Shown in pieces: positions 45,685-58,380 of a DNA stretch of 64,000 bases (positions within the stretch are counted from its first letter, which is position 1; each line of letters opens with the position of its first letter). The position numbers and the translations under genes are program-made. The notes beneath the pieces were generated by a model. It saw only the letters and a list, made by a program, of their open reading frames with translations. It had not been told where the DNA came from and did no database searches. The stretch comes from Prostheceraeus crozeri. Lineage: Eukaryota > Platyhelminthes > Polycladida > Euryleptidae. Location: the NCBI GenBank assembly GCA_907163375.1, contig CAJQUW010008619.1:1-64000 (forward strand), read 5' to 3'.

Positions 45685-46944
45685 TTGTCACAACTCGATG
45701 TCAGCAATCAACTCATCGTCACAACTCGATGTCAGCAACCAACTCATTGTCACAACTCGATGTCAGCAATCAACTCATCGTCACAACTCGATGTCAGCAA
45801 CCAACTCATTGTCACAACTCGATGTCAGCAATCAACTCATTGTACACAACTCGATGTAAGGAATCAACTCATTATCATAACTCGATGTCAGCAATCAGCT
45901 CATTGTCACAGCTCGATGTCAGCAATCAACTCATTGTACACAACTCGATGTCAGCAATCAACTCATTGTACACAACTCGATGTCAGCAATCAACTCATCG
46001 TCACAACTCGATGTCAGCAACCAACTCATTGTCACAACTCGATGTCAGGAATCAACTCATTATCATAACTCGATGTCAGCAATCAGCTCATTGTCACAAC
46101 TCGATGTCAGCAATCAACTCATCGTCACAACTCGATGTCAGCAATCAACTCATCGTCACAACTCGATGTCAGCAACCAACTCATTGTCACAACTCGATGT
46201 CAGCAACCAACTCATTATCACAACTCGATGTCAGCAATCTTCTCATTGTCACAACTCCATGTCAGCAATCAACTCATCGTCACAACTCGATGTCAGCAAC
46301 CAACTCATTGTCACAACTCGATGTCAGCGATCTTCTCATTGTCACAACTCCATGTCAGCAATCAACTCATCGTCACAGCTCGATGTCAGCAACCAACTCA
46401 TTGTCACAACTTGATGTCAGCAATCAACTCATCGTCACAGCTCGATGTCAGCAACCAACTCATTGTCACAACTCGATGTCAGCAATCAACTCATCGTCAC
46501 AACTCGATGTCAGCAATCAACTCATCGTCACAACTCGATGTCAGCAACCAACTCATTGTCACAACTCGATGTCAGCAACCAACTCATTATCACAACTCGA
46601 TGTCAGCAATCTTCTCATTGTCACAACTCCATGTCAGCAATCAACTCATCGTCACAGCTCGATGTCAGCAACCAACTCATCGTCACAACTCGATGTCAGC
46701 AATCAACTCATCGTCACAACTCGATGTCAGCAATCAACTCATCGTCACAACTCGATGTCAGCAACCAACTCATTGTCACAACTCGATGTCAGCAACCAAC
46801 TCATTATCACAACTCGATGTCAGCAATCTTCTCATTGTCACAACTTGATGTCAGCAATCAACTCATCGTCACAACTCGATGTCAGCAAACAACTCATTAT
46901 CACAACTCGATGTCAGCAATCAATTCACTGTCACAACTATCGGC
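45685..46944. repeat. 31-bp minisatellite, about 40 copies, with higher-order structure
   Basis: The unit is CTCGATGTCAGCAAT plus CAACTCATCGTCACAA, 31 bases. Copies differ at a few sites (AATC/AACC, ATCG/ATTG/ATTA, CAACTC/CTTCTC). A few early units are 32 bases (TGTACACAACTC). The unit has no stop codon in any plus-strand frame, so overlapping frames of up to 417 codons arise. These frames cannot be taken as genes: the period is not a multiple of three and all three frames are equally open. The order of variants shows a 7-unit (217-bp) higher-order period near the right end. Confidence 0.95.
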
Positions 46945-49900
46945 TAGAAGACTCCTATAATGCTTCAGGAAGATTTTGCTGAGTGTTTCAATGGTTTAGA
47001 ATCTATCAAATCACTGTTTAAATAAGCAATCAATTCTTTAATGTCATCTTACATGGAAGTCCAGAGCGGAGATTCACTAATAAATTCAAGCATTTAATGC
47101 AATATAGCTGTGTTTTGTAACATTGCGATACTTAATGCTGCGACAAATACCATAGCTCAATCCCAGTGTTTTTTGTAGGTGGCCCCATGATTGAGAAAAT
47201 GTACTCGATGAATCATGTCGTTAAAGTGTGCATTACTAAGCTCAGTACGATGGCCCATAATAGAAAATGTATAATTTTATCGACCTTCTGTTCTTACATT
47301 ATACATATATTATATATTACATATCATTATTTCAAGCAAAATAATGTCTTTTTCATTAAGCAATACATAGCCTCGTTCATATCCTGTAGCTACGCTAGGG
47401 GTGAAAATTCTGTCAAATATTGTCTGTGATATCTAATTAAATGATGATCTTAATCATTTCGTTCTTCACTTTTCTGCTTTTGATCTTTTGCTGACGTTGT
47501 TTACGATCGCTTCTCTCTTTTAGGCTTTGATCAAAAAATACCTACCGCCTACCGCATGTTTCCATAATATTTACAAATTTGCAAAAATCATTCATTTGAT
47601 TGAAGTGAATTCTAAAATGGAGCATATGAAGACGTCTCTGATTGTCGTCATATTTTGAGAAATGTCCCCTTGAAAACTGATTGAAAAACGTAAGTGTCAC
47701 TAGAACATACTTATGATTGATGTCGAGCGGCATGTACAATTTCTATCCCTTTAAATGAACCTAAAACAGATGAATTATAGATGAAGATCAAATGATCAGC
47801 GAGATGGAACGTTTCAGAACGAACTTTAGTTAAGCAATTTTCCATACCAACTATTTTAAACAGATTCACATTGACATGTCGGGTACTTTGAAATAGAGAC
47901 AAGGTTTGTGGTTGAAAGTTATTGCCCTGTGTCGAAACAGTTTTTAAACGAACTCCAATGAATGACTAAGTCAATATGAAATTTGATTACGTAAGACTTG
48001 CATATTTAAGATCACATACGCATTTATAAATACGGAAAATGATTGTGTACGTACTCGAATCAACAGCCAAGTTTGCGAAAATCTTAAAGTCTAAATAGGT
48101 CGACTCTGTGTGCTAAACATTGGAGCTGCTTTATATTTCGATGGCAGCCTACACAATACTTAGTACCAGGAGTACGGATTCGGTAGATTATGTCTGACAG
48201 TCCGATATATAACTGCTAATGTAAAGTAGAACTGCAAATGACCCTCGTGAACACGTGTTGACTCCTAGGTCTATGTGTTTTCAATGAATACAAGTCGAAC
48301 TTTTCATTAAGACTGTCTTTCGCCAAAACTCTTACTAAAAGCAGGTCCTGACGTGAGGAACCGAATAGCATATCTGCAAGTCTAAATAGAAAGATTGTTT
48401 TATGCAATACTACACCATCTGATATTTTGACACAACTCAGACTTCTTTTAATGAGGTCCCTCAAAAAGTTAGAAGGACAGGGTGTTTCCCCTTTTTATAC
48501 TTAACCCCTGCAACTGACACCGAATTGACTTAATCTTTAGGCACGGATGCCTCTGAGTAAGTGGAGCATTTAATCTCGACAATAGACTAGAGCAATTTCG
48601 ATAATCGATTCATTAGAGTAAAATTTCCTAATTTTAGTGATGGACTTACTGTGGTACATGGACTAGATTTTTATTCCGCTGAGATTCGCTCTATGGTGCG
48701 TATAGACGAAGTGATCCTCATGCCCTGAATTACATCTTCAAAGATGAAATCAATAGGACGTCTGGTGCAAAATAAGACACATTAGTGGCTTAAATTAGTA
48801 TTTTCCTTACAGATAGTGAATTTCCCTACTTTACTGATCGAAAACATTCATCACTTGAAGGAAGTCATAAATCCCACTCTAATGATATCTAAAATCTGCT
48901 GTAACTATGTTTAATTGAGCCCCGCTGTATCGCAAATAGTATCGGCTGTCATTACATTATCAACAATGACAAAAAATTGAGATGGACTTTGCAGGAATCT
49001 GTAGGATTTAGTCACCGAGTCCAAATCCGGCTAAAACCACCGAGTGCACAACCCAGGCTTTGCAGCATAGGAAGCAGGTGACATGCCTGACAAAGCGACG
49101 ATGATATTGTTGCATGCCTTAGCAGACTTCATTATTTATTGATTCGAAGTACAATGTTACATCAGTAGCGGTATATCAGTTGACTTGCATGCTCCGTACA
49201 GAAATGCTCAAAATTACAGTTTTGACCGTTTGGAAAAGCATACATGCATGATGACTATTTATCGTATGTAACAAAGGACGCCTTGACCGACAGAAATGAT
49301 TTCTAAGACAGTGAATTACAAAAAATTATTGAAATTAATATCCTTGGTAGGCATCGTTTACCATCCTCAGCAGTCTGACAACACTTCCACCTGCGTTCTC
49401 GAATTCCTCCGACAAGCTCTATCGATCAACGCTAGATCAAGCCATTGGTCTGATTGGGAGGGATGGTTCATCTGGCAGCTATATGCGTCCACTGGAGATT
49501 CTCGAACTAGAACAGACCGAGTTCAGACAGAGTCGAGACTTATGAGGATACTATTTTCACATATACCTCTAAATACATTCTAATTATGTCTATACCGGCG
49601 AATAGGCAATATCATGATTTAATGAAGACAAATACATCAAGGAGGGAATTTATGTTAGGATAACTCAAATTTAGCATTGATTACAGCAGGCTCCAACATT
49701 TTCCAGCATCAGTATCAGGCTACGAAGCTCACTTTGACAATGGATATCGGTGTAATCGACGAGCTTTAAACGTAGAAAACTTCGCTTCACTGCATGATGA
49801 GACAGAAAGAACGGAATAAATGCTCTACTGCCGTCAGAGACAGTCTTAGATTTGCAAGGTTCGCCCACATTCTCCCGACTCGGGTTCGTGGCGCCTTCTT

Positions 49901-50519
49901 TCCTGACTCTTCTCTCATCCTTCCTTAAATGCGAACATGATTACATAACCGCCATCATTTATAGATTAAGTAGAACGACGTCATAAATTATCCTTGCTTT
50001 GACTGCACTCAGCTGCATCCGCACCGTCGGCGACAAGACAGGCTTCTATCCTGATCGTCTCTCATTCCTTCGGGATTGAGCAGCTCTGTGTGTTGTAATT
50101 CAAGAGACAAGGAGCAGGCTGATGAAATGAATGCAAGCTGTGAAACTTCAGTCGCCGAGCATAACTCGTATCTGATCTTCTATGGAACGGCGAGTCAGTG
50201 AATATTCAGTCATATAACTTCTACCCGGTCTTTGTGATTCCACAGGAAATTAGATTCATAGACAAGGCTTGTAAAAAATTAATTGCATTTCTAAACAATC
50301 AACTAATTTTCATTAAAACAGGATGTACTTCTTTATTTAGAGCGTCTCGCTTTTCTTACTTACCTGATTTCATTCCCGTCTGAAGTTCATAAGGGTCCGT
50401 AAGGATGAACGGTACTTAAGAAATAAAAATAAATGATCATCTTCTATACTTGGAAGCACATTAGACGAGCAACTTTCTCTCATGTGAACGAGTCCTTATC
50501 AAAGATTTATTCATTTCTT
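46945..50519. other. Intergenic, nothing firm
   Basis: Short frames (47166-47429, 49296-49583 plus; 47542-47739, 48216-48464 minus) are unrecognised. No RNA gene is seen. Confidence 0.4.
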
Positions 50520-50650
50520 ATTCGTTAGTGATGAGTGCTTGGCACGAACGCAGAATACCTATTTTAAAAGTCTGAAATTTGACCCGACCTAGGTTTGAAC
50601 ACAGATCTCCTGGACGCAGAGCGGACACTCTACCACAAGGGCGCAGCGCC
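50520..50650 (-). mobile_element. tRNA-derived SINE
   Basis: Minus strand: GCGCCCTTGTGGTAGAGTGT (A box), CCGCTCTGCGTCCAGGAGAT, GTGTTCAAACC (B box), TAGGTCGGGTC, then a body with GACTTTTAAAATAGGTATTC and GTGCCAAGCACTCA. The order of the tRNA-like head, GGTCGGGTC, and TTTAAAA-GGTA matches a SINE type I know to be common in marine invertebrates. The 3' end is approximate. Confidence 0.65.
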
Positions 50651-51324
50651 TGCAAACTCCACCAGTACGCTGTTGTGGCAAACTTTTTCCACTTCTGTCA
50701 ATTTTTCGACAGGTGTGCTATCTGTTGAGGGAATGCTTGGCTCTTCACTGAACTGAACTGCTGCCATCATGTGATTTGGGGTCAACCTCTCAGTCGCGTT
50801 CCGAGCATCCTCGGCCAGCAGTCCCACCGTGTTATCGGATATTTATGAAATCGAATTGATATTAATGGAATAATTTCCCCGCAATGCAATCTGTGATATT
50901 TCACAAATTTAAGAACGTCTTCCCAGGTGGTTGGTGACATTTTGTGCAACTTTTCTATACATAATCTATGTATCTTTATAACTGCTGTACATTCTATATA
51001 GAAAACCACTACAAATCTATCTTCATACAACTCTATCAATCAATTGCAATAATTCGGTGACCCTAATAAATTCCTGACAACCATTGCCATGGAATTTTGA
51101 CTAAGCAGACATTATCAGCATTTTAGAGCACTGTGATGCTCTTGAAGGCTGGAATATATTCATTCCGTAGAGTGTATTTTCTTCACAGCGTGAATTTGTG
51201 ATGGCATGGATTTCCCGCAGTGTCTAATCAGTACTCAAATATACCTCTCCGCACTCAGATGCGTGAACATTTCTTTTCATCATTGTTTATCAGATATATG
51301 TTGATAGTATCGGATAACGGTACG
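50651..51324. other. Intergenic with an unassigned minus-strand frame
   Basis: The 65-codon frame 50630-50827 (minus) has fairly even codon use and contains AEDARNATERLTPNH, but no family is recognised and it runs into the SINE. It could be an exon fragment or chance. Confidence 0.25.
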
Positions 51325-52640
51325 GATTGTAATCCCGGTATTCCGTGGGTTTGTGCAAATCCCGAAATCCAAGGATTAATTTACCCATTTAGTTGTTATT
51401 TTGGTAGTAATTGATGGATGTTTTGCTAGCTGAAACCGAAGAGATTCTAGAATGCTTTTGGATATCTTTCTTTGAATTACTAATTAAATTTTGTAGCCTA
51501 TATATTACAGTTGTGTCAGTATACTTGCATATGTGATCATATACTTGCGCCATTTATGTTTCCTATCACATGTACAGGGTAGAGATTCCACAATCCTGGA
51601 AAATCTGGGTCACGAGATTCTGGGATTGAGTAGAATAGTAAATGTGCTATGACAACAAATTGTGCATGTTAATGATATGGGATACCGAGATGTGGGGGCA
51701 GCATAGAGTCGGAATTGTTAAAAGTCGGTTTACTTATAATATCGCAATTGACAAGTTGACTTAAAGTTTATTCTGATTTGTGTACAAATTGATAACGGCA
51801 ACGTTGAGAGCAACAGGAAACAGCTATGTTCCTGGTTTTTGCACTTTTAACCTGCAATTTCCTGAGATTCGGGATCTGTTGAGTGAAGACCCGGGATTAG
51901 AGGTTGCCTACAAACTTTTCTTGATCCCGGGATTCGGGATTACAAGTTCTGACCCCGGGATCGAGGTTGACAAAATATAAGCACACCAACTGTGGCTACA
52001 AGTAAAATTGCAAGACAATCAAAAACACAACTATTTCCTCAATGCATTCAACTAGCACATTGAGATTCCAAAATCCCAAGCTCGGGATTGCGCGATTGAA
52101 GAATGCTTTATATGCCTCTTTACCGCAAGCTAAGATAATGCTGTGAATAACAACTGAGTTCAAATGAGAATAATTCTTCCTGAACAAGTTAATCCCGGGA
52201 TTTATGTTAACCAGACGTTAAAAATGTGAACAAAAACTGTGATAAGAGAGCGATTTGCCTACTAAAGATCTCAATCCCAAGAATTAGCTCGATTCCTAAT
52301 CCCGGTATTTTGTAGGCCTATTTTGCCAATGCTCATCTTCAAATTGGTCATGCCTTCAAATGTTGCTAGTTTTGTCAGATGACAAGTTCAAATTTACGTC
52401 TTGACTTTTATTCAAAAAGCCTCATAAATGAATTATTGAAAGCGCAACGTTGACGATTATATTGAAGTTTTCTATGAATATTTTTATTGTTTTTTTTTTT
52501 GAAGTGCCTATTTCTATCGTGCATGTATTTCTGGTGCTTTTATCTTCACCAATTTGTCTTACCTTAGACGGAAACAGTTGTATTATTAATTTCTCAATCC
52601 TGGGATTATGACCCCAATCCCGAGATTGGAATCCATGCTT
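51325..52640. repeat. Cluster of GGGATT/AATCCC motifs, often palindromic
   Basis: Copies of GGGATT, AATCCC or the full AATCCCGGGATT-type palindrome occur in both orientations near 51331, 51358, 51593, 51617, 51865, 51890, 51923-51941, 51952, 52073, 52084, 52189, 52272, 52298, 52594 and 52617. They are irregularly spaced and not tandem. Many are followed by A or TTA (GGGATTA). The rest of the sequence between them is ordinary AT-rich DNA. The function is unknown; see findings. Confidence 0.6.
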
Positions 52641-52844
52641 GTACCAGATGCTTCTATTTCATTGTGTGGAAAAGAAGTTTGACTGATTCCAACTTCACTG
52701 TGGGAGGATTTTTATCTCAGTGCGTGTGAATAGATTGATTGATAACTTACTGCGTGAAAATTCGCACACGCACTGCTGACCGTTTTCTTAGATCCATCAG
52801 CGCGGGAAGTGAGTTGATCCGCACTGAGTATATTCAAGTCTTAA
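52641..52844. other. Intergenic, nothing recognised
   Basis: No supported feature. Confidence 0.4.
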
Positions 52845-52951
52845 TTCGATGCCCTTCCTGCAGACTTCCAATGACATCTTCGGGGTTCAAACTCTATACC
52901 AGATGAACGATAGGAAAAAAGCACATGACCAATGTGCCACAGAGACCACTT
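52845..52951 (-). mobile_element. Diverged copy of the 15.3-kb SINE
   Basis: The minus strand reads AGTGGTCTCTGTGGCACATT, GGTCATGTGCTT, GAGTTTGAACCCC, then CATTGGAAGTCTGCAGGAAG and GGCATC, parallel to the head and first body part of the SINE at 15270-15485. The later part is not recognisable, so this copy is 3'-truncated or decayed. Confidence 0.55.
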
Positions 52952-54954
52952 CATAGAAGTCGATGATCAGTGTCAATTTGACATCAAAATCTAAACACAT
53001 TTCAACTGCATCGTGGCAAGAGGAAATCTCACATTTGCATTTTTTGGAGGAGAATTCACGTGTAAGTAGAATATTAGGTGGAGCATCTCAGCTGAATGTG
53101 AAGTCTGACTGATTCTGATATGCGCCTCTGTGACAGTGAATTGCATGGAGGAATTGATAGAAATATCATTAAATTGAATCGAAAACCTCCAGACTTGAAA
53201 AGCCTATACACTGAATTCCTCAGCAGCTGCAGATGCTGTGTGGATGCGCGAAGATGCAGTCGTAGATGTGTGTCCATTGTGCCCTAGGAGGAATTCACTC
53301 TATTTCCTGAAATCAACAGGACAATAATCGAGTTCCTTCCTGAAATATAGTGAATTGGATCAAGTTAGAATGCTTGAGGCAACATGGAAGCATGAACCCA
53401 GGTAAAGTTTAGGTATACGTATACCTGGGTAACGGAGGAAATAGTTCCGATGTGAACTGTACTGTAAATTGCTTTTCTCACTCGCCGGGGTTTCTGAGTC
53501 GGAGTTATATCGAACTCATCAGAAAGCATGCGGTTATTCCAGTCATGAGGCAGTGGGTCTATTAGAATAAGGATAGAAATTGTGAAAATCACGTTGAGGT
53601 CAAACTTCATAAATGAAGAATTTACCGATGTTCCGAAACAAATATCATCGATTGGAACACATGCTGCGGCTCAATGGTATGATTCTGTGTACGATCAAGT
53701 ACAGGACATCAAACAGTATTTGAAGGCATTATAAAAATGATAAATGAGGGGAGCAAGCCGGAGATATTTAACTTCCTGAAATAACGCATGTGCCACCCCT
53801 ATTCCAAAAAGACACAAAACATTGCTCTTGGAAAGGAGCACAATTTATGCTTGATGACTTTCTTAAATAATGCATAACTAGGAGTTTATGGTTATCTGAA
53901 GTCATTTCCCACTGAGCATCGAGATATGCATGATACTTCACTTGGTGTCGGAAATAACTAGTACATATACCAGAACACATCCTCAAATATTGCAAAATAG
54001 AAATTTCTTCAGAATGCACACTAATGTGAAAACTTAAATTAGTTCCTTCCCATGATTCTTCTAGTCCTATCTCATTCCATGATTTTTTCGTCTGATATTG
54101 CATGACATGATAAGTCATCAAATTCTCGGGGAAATTTAGAGTTTTGTTTACTATTGATGTAGATATTACAGTTTTATTGACATCCTAAAGAAAACAAGCG
54201 TTCAATAGTAACAATCGCCACTTCGGCATATTATAAGCGACTGACGCGTCGTAGAATTAAAAAATAATTGAGTATTTACGCATTTTTAAAACTTTGTATT
54301 TCCTATTTCGTATGTTATCATGTTAATGGGGAAATAATTACGTAGTTGCACAGGAGCTGTCTCAACCAGACAATTACTGACTTCAGTGGATCGGATAGAA
54401 TTCATGTTCAGATTGCTTGAAGAGAATTTTGAAAAAAACTGAATAAAGTGATGTACTTAAGTCAGCTTTCAAGCACAGTAGGACCTCGCTACAACGACGA
54501 CTCCGAGCGTATAATCCTGGATCCTAGATGATAAGTCCCAACGACCCAATCAATAACTCCTGCATCTACTTCCAATATCACCAATTCCAAAATCACAGAA
54601 TATGATAAAATTATCATTTCAGCGAATATTAACAGTGCCGCAGTACATGTACATGTAGCACTGTTTAGGGCTGACTTGCAATTTGCACTTTATTATTCGT
54701 AATTGACAAAAGCACAACAATTCTCTTATCTATTGGGAAATACAGCAAATCCTCCAGAGATTGTCTGCGCCTCAATCTATGTGGCCCTGTCTGCACCGCT
54801 CGATTCATTGTGCCGAAGTTGGACATTCATCTATCTGTATATAGCTCCTTTTTAAAACGTGGCCTCAATAAATCAACTTTTAACAAGGATGAAATTACAA
54901 GATGAAAGCACTCACAAGCTTAGACGACATGCAGCTAAGCACTCTGAACCAACA
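52952..54954. other. Intergenic with an unassigned 117-codon minus frame
   Basis: The minus frame 53768-54121 (117 codons) has no recognisable domain. No repeats or RNA genes are supported. Confidence 0.3.
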
Positions 54955-55690
54955 TGCACTTCAGGACAGGTGTCCAGCATGGAGGAGTTCTCTCCCTCTT
55001 CCTCTTCAACGTGAACGTGCACGACAATCCTCTTCCAACAGACACTACACTCAAAACAGCAGTCTACGCTGACACACAACTCTCAACAACAGCCGAATCT
55101 ATGACGTCAGCCTAGGCCCTCAACCCACATGTAAACATCGTTTGCGAAAAAGCGAGGCACACCCTGACATCCTTTCATTTCTCACTTCCACCAATTGGGG
55201 ACAACAACAAGAGATCTTTGTGGCTACCTACAATATCTTCATACGTCCCCGCTGGAATACACATTCACAGTCTGCTCACAAATCATCTCTCGAACAAACA
55301 TAGACAAACTGCAAGCAATACAGAATAAAGCGCTCGGGATCGTCACAGGATACACACAAGCACACAACTTCTACAAGAAACAAGTCCTCCCATTCCTGAA
55401 CATCACACGCACTACACACAAAACACCTCGATCTCCTTAAGCAACAACCACCTCCCTACAGACAACAAAAATCCACCATCACACCTCCACCCACACAGTG
55501 AACCCCATAACAACAAAATAAATGCTCAAAAAACCTAACAGACTCACCAAGTCAGCACACACAGACAAATCAGCGCAATACCCCCGGTGTCAGACTCAGA
55601 ACTAACATTCGACAAACGCACACGCACAGCTCCACACCGACAAATCACCTTTCCTGGAAGAATATCTACACAACATATCTAACTATTCCC
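54955..55690 (+). pseudogene. Decayed LINE reverse transcriptase (palm to thumb)
   Basis: The translation, in changing frames, gives FNVNVHDNPLPTD (block 'LFNIYxHDIPxPxD'), then AVYADTQLST, where the catalytic YADD should be (here YADT, so the second Asp is lost). Then SPLEYTFTVCSQIISRTNID and KLQAIQNKALGIVTGYTQ (block 'LQ-x-QNKALRIxTG') in the frame 55195-55440. Numerous stops and frameshifts separate these blocks. Sequence to about 55690 is unusually CA-rich and probably belongs to the same copy. This is an old, inactive Jockey-like element, different in type from the LINEs at 4570 and 13760. Confidence 0.75.
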
Positions 55691-57175
55691 TGGAGATCTC
55701 TTGTACGATACATCAAGGGTGCATTCTAAGGGCATAATCTACGATAAATATAAAAAAATCTGCTAATATTTCTTTGGCAGCAGCATCCTTGATGCACTTC
55801 CTATCCAGGCAGTATCTAGATATGAATCGTGGATGGAATCGTTGGATATATCAGATAACTACCTCTATGGCGGAGATATGCGCATCGACAATCGACTCGT
55901 CTCGGCCTCGCTACGAATCGTCGATTTCGTATTAAAGAGACGAGTACAACAAATCTATTGGCTTCAACTTTCTTTGTGTAAAGCCAAGTATCAGTGATAT
56001 ATCATACTTCAAATGTCGAATGTGTGTGAATGATTTATAGGCCTAGTATTTTGATTTGTTGTCCTAATACTATTCGCATGTGTTGTCACAGGTTTATAAA
56101 GGATATTAACTTAGATATCACGCTCTTATAGAACATGTGTGCAATGTCTATGTGAGCAAAAACAGTTTTGAAAGCCTGCCTATAAAACGGAAAATTACAT
56201 CAAGTGATAGTTGAAAACATTGGTTTGCGACATCTATAATAAAAAATGGCAATGTCAGTCAAAGATGTCCGAAGCATTACAAGGTACTTGAAACTGGGAG
56301 GATACTGGTTATATTGTGGACAGCTTCCTCTGATGGCTGGCAACTATCATGAAAGCGCTTTGGTAATTCCTTATTTTTGAAGTCACTTGCTTGTGATGCT
56401 ACTTCATTTAATTATAGGCAAGTGATAATAGTAGCATTGCATCACACAAGAACGGTGTTCCCGCATAGCAGGCAGTATTCCTCAAACTCTCAGAAGAAGC
56501 ATATGCAGCATTCAAGTCACACAAAATTTCGAGTGATCACGTACCTTGATAGACACATTTTCTATAAAATTCTTTTCCTGTAATAATGCCTAAAAAAGAG
56601 CTGATATGAAGAGCAACGCCCATGACCTAAATGATGATTCAATCGCCGGTGAAATGAAGCTCTCCGGTCACGACATTTCAGATGAATGTCAATGTTGCAT
56701 CATGCTATACCGAAGGCGCGAACGTTCAAGGAAACCCTTTACGTATCAGATTTCATGATGAGATCGATAAGATCTTCATTTGTAAAGGCGTTTTCTTCGC
56801 GATATTAATCCTCATTACTGAATCATTTAATTATCGTTGACAAGATCCTCCATTAAAATCTGAATTCTACATTTTCATTTCGTTTCCCATGAGATAAGTG
56901 AGGTGCTGATGTGCTCAATCTACATGTAAGTTAATGTAAGAATTACATTAGATTGTACAGACGGCTCACATATACGTTGATTGCAGATGTTTTAGGCCGA
57001 AAGGTTCCACTGGATATTTGAAGGCAACAGAGCCTTCAAATCTTGCTAGTCTATGAGGAGCGATATGGATGCCACAGAAATAATAACAGCACGAGAATGC
57101 GCAAAACCAATAAAAGCGAAATACGTCTGGGCTGCCGCTTGACAAGCAGTTCATTAAAAGTGCGGTCAAAGACTG
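55691..57175. other. Intergenic, nothing firm
   Basis: A weak inverted pair ATCAAGG-TGCA/TGCA-CCTTGAT lies at about 55710-55805. No gene is seen. Confidence 0.4.
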
Positions 57176-57295
57176 CAGAGTCCTTGGTTCCACAGACCAC
57201 AAAAGAAGAGAGTACAGTCAAGTCAGGAACCTGAGCAGTGTCCGTGGTTCCACAGACCACAGGAGAAGAGAGGACAGTCAGTGTGACTCGCACAG
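57176..57295. repeat. 60-bp tandem duplication
   Basis: The block GGTTCCACAGACCACA, AGAAGAGAG, ACAGTCA occurs at 57186 and, exactly 60 bases later, at 57246, with a few differences. Confidence 0.85.
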
Positions 57296-57490
57296 ATGAT
57301 AGCGAAGACAATAATAAGAGATGTAAGACATGCGTGACTTACTGAGGCAAATGAATAGACGCACCAATTCTAATTGTAGGACTGTAGGCTCTATTTATGA
57401 TGTACAATTTGAGCATTATGCACATCCCCCAAATAGATTTCCTGGCTGCGCCCTTCTTCCCGGTCAACATCATTCTCGATGTGACTCCCC

Positions 57491-57737
57491 TATATAATTT
57501 GCCTCATTGATCAGAGAGCTTCATGCATCAGAAGAATTTCTCTTAGAAAGGATTCGAACCGAATTTCACCAATCCCCGTCTCCTCACGCACGCGGCGAGC
57601 ACGTGGACACGAGCAGCAACGGCGAGACAAGAGCTGCTGCTATGACGGAGGAGGTAGACGAGGTCAGGCGTGCGTCGCCAGATTGTTGTTATGTAATCCC
57701 CGCGCGCGCAGCGGCGAATGTGGTGGGGATGTGACAC
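57491..57737 (+). other. CpG-rich open segment behind a TATA-like box (candidate first exon)
   Basis: TATATAA (57491-57497) is followed about 20 bases on by TCAGAGAG, an initiator-like word, and then a 75-codon frame (57507-57734, reported start TTG; first ATG-type start near 57642, MTEEVDEVRR). The frame lies in the most CpG-rich 200 bases of the window (CACGCACGCGGCGAGCACGT, CCCCGCGCGCGCAGCGGCGA). A minus-strand frame covers the same bases. No domain is recognised and no clear donor site follows. Exon status is a guess based on composition. Confidence 0.25.
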
Positions 57738-58380
57738 AGTACATCACTTCATTCGAGTCATCACATGATGAGCGCAGCGGAAAGCTCTGAAGTTGCAAGT
57801 TCAAGTGACGTTGTAAAGAAGCCATTAAAGTCGATGAGTTATCTGCTGCCTAATTTATGCGATTTCAAGTTTGAAGATGCGTGGGAAGCGGCACCCTTAC
57901 TCAAATGAGATTTCTGGTGCCACCTGGCGCCTCAGTCAACTGCTAGATCATCAGGACATTGCTACAAAGAGCTTAAAGTCTATGTTACACAATCCTGTTT
58001 CACGTTGAGAAACCAATGACTCAACTGACAATCCACCGACGTAAAACTGACACATCATCAATTTCGATGATTAAAATGTCTCCCACTCAAAATCAAAATG
58101 TAGCAATACACAGAAGTGAACGACAAAACAATTCCCATCGGTTACAAGGTAGTAGCAGGTGTTCACCACTACGTAGGAGGAAACTCTTCAATTGAATTTA
58201 AAACAAATTGATCACTTGTGAAATCCAGCTTGAAAACATGCTTGATCTCACGTAATCATTGCTGTACATGTGTATTACAAAGTTTCGAACCTTATTTTCT
58301 TGAATAGAAGAAGAGTCAGTCCGCAATTAGGACATAAATTCATCAATTAAAGAGATTTTACCCATAGAAATCAAACTTAG
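57738..58380. other. Intergenic, nothing recognised
   Basis: No supported feature. Confidence 0.4.

Noticed and set aside
45685-46944. CRISPR array
   Set aside because: Copies are head-to-tail without distinct spacers, and the host is a eukaryote.
45729-46982. A 417-codon open frame as a repetitive protein gene
   Set aside because: It is created by a 31-bp tandem repeat that lacks stops in all three plus-strand frames; the period is not a multiple of three and there is no independent coding evidence.
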